From NCBI GenBank assembly GCA_004369085.1, contig ML210155.1:248001-312000 (forward strand): a DNA stretch of 64,000 nt. Direction: 5' to 3'. Position numbers and translations under genes: made by a program. The notes below the pieces were generated by a model, which did no database searches, had not been told where the DNA came from, and saw nothing but the letters and a program-made list of their open reading frames with translations. Of this stretch, positions 35,269-46,525 are shown piece after piece. This DNA comes from Coprinopsis marcescibilis (taxonomy: Eukaryota; Basidiomycota; Agaricomycetes; Agaricales; Psathyrellaceae). Positions within the stretch are counted from its first letter, which is position 1, and each line of letters opens with the position of its first letter.

Positions 35269-36113
35269 TGTTCCGCTTATCAGGTAGGAGCCCGTTTGTC
35301 GCTCGAGAAACAAGATAAGTCTTAAAGGCCAAGGGGTGGATTGGGTCTTTTGTGGCCGAGTGTTAAGCTGAGTAGAGAGTCTGAATGGTCCGTTTATGTA
35401 GTATGAACATGCAACCTGAGTATGGTGTGCGGTTCTGTTCGGTAGATCTTATTAAAACGGGATTTGTAGTACCATTCTGACTGTTGACAGTATGCCACGC
35501 GGTGCCTCTTGGTTTGGCAGCAGCTGAGTACGCAGGGGGTAATTCTGGAGTAATGTCCCATTCTGATAAGAAATGTCGACGTAAAGTTGAATGGTAGCCT
35601 TGTGGGAGCGATGGTAAAGATGTTCGTGCATAATTTTGCAAAGGACCGCGAAGGAAGCGCCCAATTGACTCCAAGAGTTCCAGATGGCATCGTTCTCAAT
35701 CACAAAGTCACGAACGTAACTACTTTTAGTATGATTTTCTATTAGTGCATAACCAGAATTCAGAGATTTCTCAGCTTCCCTCCTCCCACCTGCATAGGAC
35801 TGCCATTTAACAACCACCTGTTGGAAAAGGATGGGAAGAGCATTCGACAATCCATATTCAGGCAGTGAAAGCTGAGATCCGTTGCCAGTAAAGCAGCGAC
35901 ACTAGGCATGGCAGGAATCCGCATTAAAGGTATCTAATATACACGGGACGAAGAGATCGCAGCAAACATATGTCGGAGGATTTTCAAAAGGTGATCGTAC
36001 TGTACTATTCCTATAAGCCGATGAACTCAATTTCATTATTTGAGGACGAAGTACACGTGAATACCCACCTCATAACAAATGGGCCCCTTTTAGATGCAAT
36101 ACTAAGGAATATA
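35269..36113. other. Spacer with one unsupported 132-codon frame
   Basis: Upstream of the dehydrogenase gene and downstream of the KHDC4-like gene. A minus-strand frame at 35452-35850 lacks an ATG at its start, known domains and a recognisable composition, so I do not call it a gene. Confidence 0.35.
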
Positions 36114-37619
36114 CTATGATGGAGGGGGTGGTGGGGGTGCTTCTAAAGGTTGTTGTGCAGCGTACGCCGCGTAGTATTGGGCGTATTGTTGTTGCTGGCT
36201 TGCTTGCCAGTCTTTGAACTCCTGCGAGTTCACGTCATAGCCATATGCAGCCCTGGTTCGTGAGAGTGAGCGCGGAAAACCATCATGTTTAAGAGAATTG
36301 AGGCTTACCAGTATGCAGCATATGCTTCGGTGTCGGTTGGCGCGGGTGGTTGTGTAGATGCGTATTGTGCTGCTGCATCACCAGCGGGGGTACCGGAAGG
36401 TGGCGGTGGTGGACCATCCCCTGGAGGTGGCGGTGGAGCACCCGAAGGAGGAGGAGGTGCATATCCCTGAAACCATTATCAGTTGGTGACACTTGGACTT
36501 TTACCGAAAAGAACATACACCACCCATACTGTATGCAGCGTATTGTGTCTGAGCTTGGTGTAGCTCTTGTTGCTGCTGATGCACCAGGGTAAGAGCTTTC
36601 GCATGCTCTTGTCGTACGACAAGCAGAAGGTCTTCGGTTAAGACTTTTGCTCGGGCAACCTGGCCTTCCTCAGGACCACTAAAAAAGTTGAATTAATTTC
36701 AACAGAGGGAGCGTGGGCGGGATGGCGACGAACGTAATGTGGATGTACAGCGGCACTGTTTCTTCTTGGCCAGTCTGAAAGACACGTTTAGATTGATGCA
36801 CAGATGATAGTTTTAAACCAATTACTTCTTGATCAATGAAGCCCGAGCCGAGTCCCTTGATTTGAACGCGAGTGCTTGTCTCCGCTTGGATGTATTTGAC
36901 GAAGGAACCCTGAGATATGTTAGTGGCGTCACGAAAGTTCAAGCTTGTCACTGCTTACCGAAGGGCCAACAACCTTCGCTCGGACGTTAAAGTTCCTGAC
37001 AGAGTCTAAGCCTATTGGAAGCTTTTCTTCAGGCCATTTCCTCTGAAACCATACGGTTAAGACGCGCAACGTCACGAAGGAGGAGGAGCCAAACATACCC
37101 TTTCCCGTCCCTTGTCCCCTTTGTCTACCAAGGAGCCCATGTCCAGCGAAATGAGCTCATTGACCTTGTCAATACCCTGCTGCAGCGTTTCCTTCGTTTT
37201 GGCCGTGACGTGCAGATATAACGGAGGGTCCTTTGCTGTCGCCTTGGTCCTGTCCGGATACCACACACCTCTTGTACCAACGGAGGCCCCAGTCTCTGAG
37301 TGTATCTGAAGAAGAGTCGTCAGTATGAATGGAAATACCTCTAAAGTGCAAGGTCGTAGCCCACCTGCTCTTGAGTAGACCCCTTGGTGAGGAGATATCG
37401 GTTCCGGACATCGTTGATGTCGATATCATGCGTAAACTCCGGCTCGTTATCTTTATTAGAGTCGAATCCACCACTAGCAAATTGGGCCGCGATTTTGGCA
37501 GCAATTGCTGCTGCTGCTGCCGCCGCTTCTGAGGCGCTTTTTCCATCGTCAGCTTTGGGTGCTTTTGAGGAGCCTGGCTCCTCGTCTCCTTGTTGGTCCC
37601 AGCGACGTTTGGACTGCAT
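36114..37619 (-). CDS. KHDC4-like KH-domain RNA-binding protein
   Basis: About 375 aa from eight exons: 37365-37619, 37099-37305, 36959-37042, 36826-36909, 36734-36774, 36519-36678, 36309-36466 and 36114-36252. It starts MQSKRRWDQ and has an alanine-rich helix (about residues 30-45). The first KH-like unit is FTHDIDINDVRNRYLLTKGS through GASVGTRGVWYPD and PPLYLHVTAKT. The second KH domain is KVVGPSGSFVKYIQAETSTR through KGLGSGFIDQETGQEETVP. The C-terminus is Gln/Tyr- and polyproline-rich (GAPPPPPGDGPPPPPSG). Human KHDC4 (BLOM7) has the same order and is linked to pre-mRNA splicing and splice-site choice, so a nuclear splicing role is inferred. No unusual features apart from the GGT/GGA-rich repeats that encode the proline tract. 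Confidence 0.9.
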
Positions 37620-39044
37620 TGTGTAGGTCTGTCGGTTGGTGTGTTCAACGTTGAGCGGAACGGGGTCGACGCTGAATACGAGGATTGTATTTGTTCATGT
37701 TATAACGAGAGTCCGTTGGCGTTTGGCGGACTGGTTCCGTTCGGAGCGGACTCTGGATTCTCGTTCTTCTGGTTCTTCAAGTTCATCCTCAATTTACCTT
37801 CTTTCAGTGACTGGAATACTGACAAAAATCTCCCTAGAGCTCCAGAGGTGGCATTTAATGGTTCTCTGAATCTGAATGGTGTACATGCTCACACTCTGTC
37901 TGTTGGCAAATCGCAGCGAGCTCCTCGATCACACAATTTCATCATATGGTCGCCCAGGCTGCGTCTCGCACACTGAGTCTAACTGGCCATCGTCCAAGTT
38001 GGTGATAGCTGAAGCGCTGACAGGTCAAGTGGGTTCTTTTCGACCCTTCTCTGCCAGGTCTGGACGCTGCCGTTTCCTTCTCAGACAGGAGGATTCCGAT
38101 GAGATGTGAGGGCATGAGACTCGTGAACTTGTGCACTATGCACGAGGACGGTCCACTGGGATAGTTTTCTCTGTCGATACAGCACGTCTGTTGGTATCAT
38201 CTCAGGGACAACTCCCCTCAGACTCCCTTTCACGTATAGCCTGCGGTAACGCAATGTTTCTGATCATCTGGCTATTCGGTTACATTTGCTGATAATCGAA
38301 CGTGAGGGCCTTATCGCATGGCTATACGTTGGAACTTGCTGACTGTTGCGTTTTCGTAACCAGGCAAGTCTTTAGAGCTGCTATTTGGGGCGGGGAGCAA
38401 GCTAATTCCTGTTGGAACGGATATGAGTTGTTCCGTACCGCATCCGCCGCCTGACCGACAATTTCCATGTGTGTTTTGGTAGCAAGAGCTTCGACTTCGA
38501 TCAGCCATCCGATTCGACTTCTCTCTCGTCTATTGCCTCCATGACCATGGCTGGGAACGATAAGGAGTTGCATTTGTCAAGAATCTAAACTCTACTGCGG
38601 TTCTGGGTGATCAGTACACAACCCGCGGCACTGAATGGCTGGACCTAGTACGAGCTAGTACGCACCCAAGGCCTTCTACACGATGATCCAGGGGACGGTA
38701 AAAGGACAGGCTCCCGAGATGTTTGATCGTAAAGGTGATTTTAGTCTTCTCGTACATAACGGATCTCACAGACCTAGGTCATGCGCTGTCATGCGGCAGC
38801 GCACAGAAATCTATTGGGTGATATCATGACATTTCCATCGTTCTTTTACTTTTGAAATGAGCTGATCCCCCTACGATGACGGATGTTTCTTGCCCGAATC
38901 GGATGCCCGATGTTTCATCTTTGTTTTGTTTTCGACTTATGAAGGAATGAGGCAGCTGGCTGCCGCATTCCAGAGTTTGGACAGAACTGTGCATTGAAAG
39001 CCTGGGTCTCAGCCTTGTCCCCATGATCCGCCGAATTCAAGATC
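37620..39044. promoter_or_regulatory. Divergent region between KHDC4-like and SH2 genes
   Basis: About 1.4 kb between two genes transcribed away from each other. Open frames here are short and unsupported; no repeat was recognised. Confidence 0.4.
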
Positions 39045-39055
39045 ACATATATATA
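39045..39055 (+). promoter_or_regulatory. TATA box of SH2
   Basis: The run catatatatac lies about 85-95 bp upstream of the SH2 ATG at 39139, the spacing seen for SH1. Confidence 0.5.
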
Positions 39056-39138
39056 CTGTGCTCTGGCTGATATCTGTTTCCTCAGGCTCCGGATATTCCT
39101 CTCGCTTCACTTTAGTTCCGACTCTCAAGGGATCCACA

Positions 39139-40800
39139 ATGCCGAAATTATCTGCTGCAGGAAAGAAAGCTCTCGACGACCTGGTGGTGAGTGATGTATT
39201 TATTTTGATTCTTGTTTTTGTAGTTGCCAACCTTCTTCTCAGGCGGAGACCATCCAAAGTGGCCGCTTACCTGGGTTTGTTCTTGCTGTTTCGAACGTCG
39301 ATGAACAAATCTATGCCAACGCCGGGGGAAACAAGACCTATGGGGACGCTAACAGTCCTCCAGTCACCCCAGATAGCCTTTTCTGGATCTGTAGCATGAC
39401 CAAGCTGCTTGTCGGGGTGAGCTGTTCCTGAAACACGACTGATCACGCGGCTAATACCCAACCAGCTAGCAGCTTTACAACTAATCGAGCAAGGAAAGCT
39501 ATCATTCGACACCCCTGTGGCCGACATATTCCCCGAGTTCAAGGATCCTGTCGTACTTAAAGACTACTATACGAACCCCAACCCCACTTATGAACCGGCC
39601 AAGGAGGCGATCACGGTTCTCCATCTGTTGACGCACTCAAGCGGGCTGTATTATAAGATGGGCGGAGCTCCTGACTCTCTTCCCTCGTCGTACACGCACG
39701 ACTTCACTAAAGAAAACAAGTATAGCGAGTTCTTTGAACTTCTAAAGGTATGTGATATTATCATACGCGAGCGGTTGGGCCGTGCTGAGATGGCCTACTA
39801 GGGTGAATACCCTGGGATACCCTTGGTCTTTGAACCAGGAACAGGATGTACGTTTGGCTCAGCTTGCTCTTGGCCTTTTAATGACTAGACCCCTCTCTAG
39901 TTTCTTATGGGTATAGCTCTGACGTCCTTGGATTCATTGTCGAGAAGGTTTCCGGACAGTCTTTAGAAGCGTACTCGTAAGTATAACATGACTTGTCTCT
40001 GAATCATTCGTTAATCTGACGTGCACGGTAGGAAGAAAAACATTTTCGAACCGATTGGCGTGAAGAGCACTACCTACCACCTAACGGCCGAGGGGAAGGA
40101 TCGCCTCGTGGATCTTTGCTTCCGCAACGAGGATGATTCTATCTCCGCCTGGGAGGAACGGTCACCGCTTATTCAAAGATACCCTGGCCCAGGTAGGATT
40201 CTCTAATTGGTTCCTCTCGTCACCGTAATGATTCCGTTGCACAGTTAACGCTTACTTGGGCGGCGTTGGGTGTTATTCCACCCTCCCTGACTACCTCGCC
40301 ATCCTCCGTCACTTGTTGCAAATCGAAGGTATGCACCCAGTCATTGTTTGGAATACTGGGCTTAACTGCGTGTGTTCTCGCAGCCGGGTGCGACGTTCCC
40401 AATGCCATCTTGACACGGGACACAGTCAAGAGCTTATTCGCTCCCAAACTTGGCCCTGCTGGATCTTTTGCGCTGTCATTCCTCATCCAAGCAGTAGTGA
40501 AGATGACCTTCAACCAGCCAAACTGGAGTACCGCACTGGCTATAACCACGACCGAGCTCGAAGGACGTCGCAAGCCCGGCAGCGGGTTCTGTAAGTGAAA
40601 TGTGCTTGCTAGGGGCGGTCATCTTGCTGATAACAGCGTTCTTCACAGGGTCTGGGTGGGCAGGTACCTACTACTTCTTGGACCCCGCGTCAGGTATCGC
40701 TCTGGTGTTCGGGAGTCAGGTCGTCCCTCCCATGGATCCGTTGGCTACCGAGATATCCGATAAGGCTGAAAGGATTGTGTACGCTCACCTCGAAGATTAG
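39139..40800 (+). CDS. Beta-lactamase-fold serine hydrolase without signal peptide (SH2)
   Basis: About 409 aa from nine exons: 39139-39186, 39243-39416, 39466-39747, 39802-39847, 39901-39976, 40032-40192, 40245-40328, 40384-40590 and 40649-40800. Seven internal introns fall at the same places and phases as in SH1 and SH3. The SxxK motif is intact: FWICSMTKLL (Ser codon 39393-39395, Lys 39402-39404). Other motifs are HLLTHSSGLY, SYGYSSDVLG and GSGFWSGWAGTYY. It starts MPKLSAAGKKALDDLV, so exon 1 lacks the 32-residue secretion leader of its paralogs; the only upstream in-frame extension begins with GTG and has no signal peptide. It may be intracellular, or a leader exon may lie further upstream. 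The likely reaction is ester or peptide hydrolysis; the substrate is unknown. The most diverged of the three. Confidence 0.9.
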
Positions 40801-41433
40801 GCCGCTAACATACGAAAGACTTTTAAACTGTGAAATAGGATCGAACTATGGTGCCACCTATTCAACGGTCGACTGCTAAGCACGTAAGAATGGTCCGAGA
40901 GATGCTGAAACTAATGCCGTCGTCAGTCAGCATCACTGGCCGTGTGCGACTTTCACAGAGAGTAACCCTGAATCTTAGGTTTACACCTTTTGATCCTGAA
41001 GTTACGTGACGCTCGGGCATCACTGTTGGTTAACGATTTACAAACCTGGCAGCAGACTATGACTGTGTTCAAAACATTGGCAAGCTATTTTGCGCGTAAG
41101 CTCCGCGTCGCGCGGGAGGCTTTGGCGCCCCTTGACCATTGTTTCACAAGAGATGCCGTCATGACTTACTCAGCTGCCCGCCGCAGTTTTCTTCCATCAA
41201 GCAACTCGAGTATCGCAGAATCTTCTGACCAACCAATTCAGCTGGAAAAATCATGAGAAATCGTTGTGATTACTGTACCTGTGATCTATCTATTTTGGAC
41301 GCGCGTCTCATAGTAGGAGGGCTATATAGCCTAGGAACTAATTCAATCTCAAATCCGTAGCACTCCGCACCCCCTCCTCCTCCCGTCTCTCGTTTGGCAT
41401 ATATATATATCTCAGGGTCAGTTTACTACACAA
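40801..41433. promoter_or_regulatory. Spacer between SH2 and SH3 with SH3 promoter
   Basis: Holds the SH3 core block at about 41316-41345 (GAGGGCTATATAGCC then TAGGAACTAATTC), nearly identical to the block before SH1, and a second TATA-like run at 41399-41411. The rest shows no gene. Confidence 0.5.
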
Positions 41434-43215
41434 ATGAAGCAACTCTCTGCAGCACTACTTGTCTTCTCGACGGTGTTCAGCGCTTTTCAGCCCTCCTTTG
41501 GAACTAGTTCCAGTTCTGGTCATGGCAAAGTTCCAAAGTTATCCCCGGCTGGTCGGAAGGCCCTTGATGACCTCGTGGTAAGTCTTCTTCCTATGACTCG
41601 ACGTGGGTAGCGTGTCTCTAACCATCTAGACGCAATAGGCCAATACGGTGAAAAGCAATCGACTTCCAGGGTTCGTTCTCGCGGTTTCCAATGCCGACGA
41701 ACAGCTTTATGCGAATGCCGGCGGCAACAAGACCTATGGGGACCCTACCAGTGCCCCCGCCACGACGGACAGTGTCTTTTGGCTTGCGAGCATGACCAAG
41801 CTTTTGGCATCAGTCAGTGACACGCGTTGTGCAGCATGCTGCATAGGAAATTCTGACGCGTCGTGAATCGATAGATCTCAGTGTTGCAGCTTATCGAACA
41901 GGGCAAGTTCAACTTTGACACTCCGGTGTCCAAATTCTTCCCCGAGTTCAACAATGTTGTGCTGCTGCATAACTTTACCGACCCGGCCAGTACATTTGAG
42001 CCCGTTAAGAAGCCTATCACAATTTGGCATTTGCTCACCCATACGAGCGGCTTGTCGTATTACATCGGCCCTCCACAGCCCAGTTATGTGTTGAGTGAGC
42101 CATACTTACACAAGTACGCAGAGGGAGAAGGCCATCAGAAGTTCTTTGAGCTCTTGAAGGTGTGTTTCAAGTTGGGGTCGATCGTACCATTGCGCCTCGA
42201 GCTGAGCATGATGTATTGCAGTTTGGGTTCCCTGGAATTCCCGTGGTCTCTCAGCCTGGCTCAGCCTGTGAGTAACAAAGTTTCAGATTTAGTTGTACGG
42301 GATACTTATCGAAATTCAGTTACATATGGACACAGTACCTCTGTCCTTGGACTTGTCGTCGAGAAGGTGACCGGCCAGTCTTTGGAGGCATATTCGTACG
42401 TTCTATTCGCGTCTTACAAGCCATTGAAGCTCATGGCGACATTCAGAAAGAAATATATATTCTCACGCGTTGGTGTCAATACCAGCTACTATTTAACCGA
42501 GGACACAAACTCGAGGCTGATTGACCTCCATTTCCGTAACCCGGATGGATCGGTAACTGGATGGGAGGACCGTGCGCGGCTAATTCAGCGATATCCTGAT
42601 CAAGGTGAATAATTCTCTACTTTCGCGACTACAAAATTGCTTTTTCTTACCGAGATTATATTAGTTCGCGTTCCCTTGGGCGGGGCTGGTGCATATGGAA
42701 CTCTGCCGGATTACCTGACGATCCTCCGTCATCTCTTACAAATCGAAGGTAAACCCTTGCTACCGAATGAGCCCCAGTTAGAAACTAATTCTATCGTAGC
42801 TGGGAGAAATGTCCGCAATGCGATCCTGAAACGGAAGACTGTTCAAGAGCTGTTCCAACCTCAGTTGAAGTCTGAAGTTGCTGCAGGCCTCGAAGATTCA
42901 TTAGAGTTTACATCTCCAAACCTCGACCACGAAGACCCCAATTGGAGCACGGCCTTTGCTGTGACTACGAAGGATTTGAAGGGTGGTAGGCGAAAGGGAT
43001 CCGGTTTCTGTGAGTAAATTTGAAGTCGTGATTTTGATCACTTGAGCTCATGACTTTATTCAGGGGCTGGATTCGCGGGGACGTGGTACATCATCGACCC
43101 TAAGGCAGGAATATCGCTTGTGTTTGGTAGCCAGGTTGTCCCTCCCATCGACCCTATAACTGCTGAGGTTGTGGAAGAAGCGGAGAGGATCGTATATGCC
43201 AATCTCGTATACTAA
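41434..43215 (+). CDS. Secreted beta-lactamase-fold serine hydrolase (SH3)
   Basis: About 442 aa from nine exons: 41434-41577, 41639-41812, 41875-42159, 42222-42267, 42320-42395, 42447-42604, 42665-42748, 42800-43009 and 43064-43215. All nine exon lengths equal those of SH1. The signal peptide is residues 1-24 (MKQLSAALLVFSTVFSAF). Motifs: FWLASMTKLL with intact Ser and Lys (Lys codon 41798-41800), HLLTHTSGLS, TYGHSTSVLG and GSGFWAGFAGTWY. It is therefore the likely active, secreted counterpart of SH1. Class C beta-lactamase-like enzymes of fungi act on esters, lactones or D-amino peptides; the substrate here cannot be read. Tandem with SH2 in the same orientation, with SH1 about 32 kb away and inverted. 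Confidence 0.93.
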
Positions 43216-46200
43216 GATACTAAGAGACTGTTTAGCTTGTCAGCCATGTCGCTTGCTTTCTGCCCTATATTTATACGCATTATCGCATATAATAATCCCT
43301 TGTATTTGGTCTATCTTGAGACTTGCATCAAACTTCAAAGCTTCAAATTCAAATGTGTTTCAGGTTCCCCGGAACATTATCCGATGTAAACGGATCGAAG
43401 GGTTAGATTTGCTTCTGTTTGATTCCAAGGACAATGTCCTTTCATCACATCACAGTTTCATGCGCACTTCAAGTTGGCCCTCTTGCCACGACTTGCAACG
43501 AACCCTCAGACTCTTTCCCTCGATTCCTAGCCCTGAAATATGAAAAGCTGACCCATAGAACTGAGCTTTAGATGCATCAGCCATTGCCATGCGAGCCCAG
43601 CTTGCTTAGAACGACGTCATGTCCAGTTCAGCAACTCAAGTTCCGCTGTTTCAAATTACTAGTCGCTGTTTAGTGAATCGACGGCTCAGAGGATTCACGA
43701 TGGCTATGCGGTAAGTCTTAATTTGGCTCCGTGTACTCTCAACGCTGCAGTTTTATTGATTTCAGGACGCACGTTCCATAAGTCTTGCATCAGACAGACG
43801 AACCGCCGGAACGTAAACTACGATGGTCCCTGCGCAGCGCGAAGGCTGAGTATCTGCGGATGTTCTCTTGAGATCGGGCCCTCGTTCTATTCGGAGGGTT
43901 CATTGTTTACATTTCATGACCCTATCTATCTGTCCCATTCTGCTGTGGCTTCAGCTCAGAAATCCTTGAATCTGCTGGAAAGTCTTTTGGAAGAATATTC
44001 GAGGCTAATTGCATTCTGGAAAGATACCTATTTCTCAGGAGGGAAGGGTTTCGCCCCATCGAGTCAAATCCACCTACCGTCTCGCCACAGAACGCCTTCT
44101 GGAATTTTGCTTCAGGCTCAGATGCATACATCTCCAATTGGGAAGCACGCACATATCCCGAAGTCAGCGCTCAACTAACAGTGCTCTGATAATGTTGACA
44201 CTTAGGGGCATCTTCGATGTCGCACTTTGACCAACTTGGCCTGTACTGCACACCTCCAGATTTTCTGAATAGAATGGGTGATGTAAGATACTGTCCTCTC
44301 TCTCCCTTGATGAGCAGTCCAGATGACGGAGTGCGCTCTAAAGTGTTGCAGGCCTTTTCGAGCTCAAAACTGGGCGCCACAACATCTGAAATCTCTCAAT
44401 CTCTCGACGTCTCAATTTCCCACGTCACTCATTCAATATATGGACTCGCGCTTGGGGATTCAAGCCTCTAATTGGATCACAATCCTTGCGCTCACAGCGG
44501 GAAACATCAGGCAATATTCCAGGCAGAAGGAAATGACGCACGTTATCACGTTTTTATTATGACCGATATCTGAGCCTTGAGGTCATGACAAGGTCATGAT
44601 GTACTTTTAACTGATGATTGTGCCATAGGGTGTCTTGAACAACGAAGGGGTCGTTGGTCTTCGGAAAACAACAAAATGCCTTCAGTTCCAATGAGTCTAT
44701 ATAGCCAGAAAGTAATCATAAACAAGGCGGAAGATATCATCTTATGAAGCAAAGGATAAATGGTAGCCAAGTCGTCTAATCAAGTCCTGAAGGTTGACTT
44801 CTGTTTTGGCTTGACCCATCATGTACAAGGTATTATGCGCAGCGGGTAGGCCGCTCACCCCACTCCTTGTTTACTCTGTACATACACCCCCCGACACAAC
44901 TCAACGCTTGACGGATTATGCTGTGCGGGCGTCCTGGTTTTTCAGATTCTCGTACAATTGGGTCCTGGAATTGATGTTCACGCCGGTCACTGGTGCATTT
45001 AGAGCGGACACAAAGTGGACATTTTTGAAACACCATGTTGGCCGAATCACTGATTCACTGCAGAAGCTTGCCAGGAATTGTTTCCCAAGGTCTTACTCCA
45101 TCCTGTTGCAGGATAGGTCCGGACGCCCGACAAGAACGAAGATGCAAAACCTGACATCTGCCAACGCCCTCGACTTGCATAGTCTGTATCAATCGAGCAT
45201 GCTGTATACATCTGTCTCGCCGCGTTTCACTATGACCTTTCCGTTATTCCTGCCAATGGAGGCCGGAGGTTGGAAGCTGCTCAGAGTCGCCGCCTTCAGG
45301 TTGCCGAATGAAAAGTCTTCACACATATCCGGTTTGAATCGATCTCATGCCATGCACTTACTGCTGAACGACGGTCTGGATACTCCCTGCATTGCGAGCC
45401 CATCATGATCTAGCAAGCCTGAAGTGGCTAACGCCACGCCGGCTATTGCTACAGAGGTTGTTGAAGGCATAAGTATGATTTATAGCACAGACTCACGCAA
45501 TTCAAGGTCGCCTTTTCGGATTAAATTTTTATGGCCAGCGTTGGGCGAGGATTCCAGGAGATCGATACTAGGTCCGCGAATAGCGGTCGGAACGGAATTG
45601 CTCACCACCAGAAACAATGCTCACCTCACAATGAAGTACTTTTGGGTAGTACGCTTCCGTATCTCGCGCTAATGCTGTTCGGCATTTGGATTGTTTTACG
45701 TAGCGTGTTGGTTACTTGCGGGCTGAAGCACCTATTAGCATTTGCGAAATCTGTTGCGAGGATCTACTGAATAGTACGGTGGTCCCTCTCCGGCACTTAT
45801 ACCTTGCTTATACCTACCTTGTGTAGGAGATGATTTTCTAGAACATCCGCTGCAGCCACTGGCACAGGTGACTGGTGACCTATCGGTCCTGGCCTTCCAA
45901 CCCCGAAATACCGTAACAAGGTCCGCAGTATCGCTTCAAGCTTGTCGCCCGAATAAAACTCTTCTTTTACGATTTAACAGCATTGGTTTGCGTTTTATCG
46001 GTAATTCGAGCGAATAGGCCAGCCTAACCAGCGCCGTGTCGCTGCCGGCAAGCGTCTGCTTGCAATGCGTAAATGTTGCTAAATCTGAGTGGGCTGCGCC
46101 GCTGCGGAACGCCAAAAAAAAGACACACTGCATCAGATTTGCGACTAATTTGCGGACACTCTTAAATTCTGTTTGGAACCCCTTTCAGAGATGCTCACCT

Positions 46201-46525
46201 GTGCTCGCACCCTATCAGGCTTTAGCACGCATTGTGTATCACAGGAGATCCCAGGCCCTGGAAGTGCGGGGAATTTTTTCCTGATTTTTGTCCATCCGAC
46301 TCCACACGGTCGGTGGGAGCCAAGGACGACCAGACATCAAACATGTTAACCCATTTAGAGAGGCGACTGATGGTGACCGTCAGGTAGGACATGTCCATTT
46401 GGCTTGACCAGGGCCTGTACGTATGCTGAGCCACCCGCTGATTTTCTTAAATACCAGAAGGAATCTATGACAGCACCTTGTGCCGGTCGCAATCTCACTT
46501 TCCCCCCTTTTTTCTTCACTTCGTA
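43216..46525. other. Gene-poor 3.3-kb stretch
   Basis: Downstream of SH3 and upstream of the FAD oxidoreductase. It contains one ATG-initiated 195-codon frame (44821-45408), listed separately, and a 151-codon plus-strand frame at 43723-44178 that lacks an ATG start. No known domain or mobile element was found. Confidence 0.4.
44821..45408 (+). CDS. Orphan open reading frame, 195 aa
   Basis: A single uninterrupted ATG frame beginning MYKVLCAAGRPLTP. I do not recognise it. It has no signal peptide, no clear domain and no adjoining exons that I could link. A TATATAG-like run lies about 120 bp upstream (near 44700). In a genome where almost every gene has several introns, an intronless 588-bp frame of unknown family may be chance or a lineage-specific gene. 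Confidence 0.3.
   Translation: MYKVLCAAGRPLTPLLVYSVHTPPDTTQRLTDYAVRASWFFRFSYNWVLELMFTPVTGAFRADTKWTFLKHHVGRITDSLQKLARNCFPRSYSILLQDRSGRPTRTKMQNLTSANALDLHSLYQSSMLYTSVSPRFTMTFPLFLPMEAGGWKLLRVAAFRLPNEKSSHISGLNRSHAMHLLLNDGLDTPCIASPS

Noticed and set aside
35452..35850. Minus-strand 132-codon frame upstream of the dehydrogenase gene
   Set aside because: No ATG at the start of the frame, no known domain, and no introns or promoter signals to support it.
36350..36470. GGT/GGA-rich tandem repeat as a regulatory or satellite element
   Set aside because: It encodes the polyproline tract of the KHDC4-like protein, so coding explains it.
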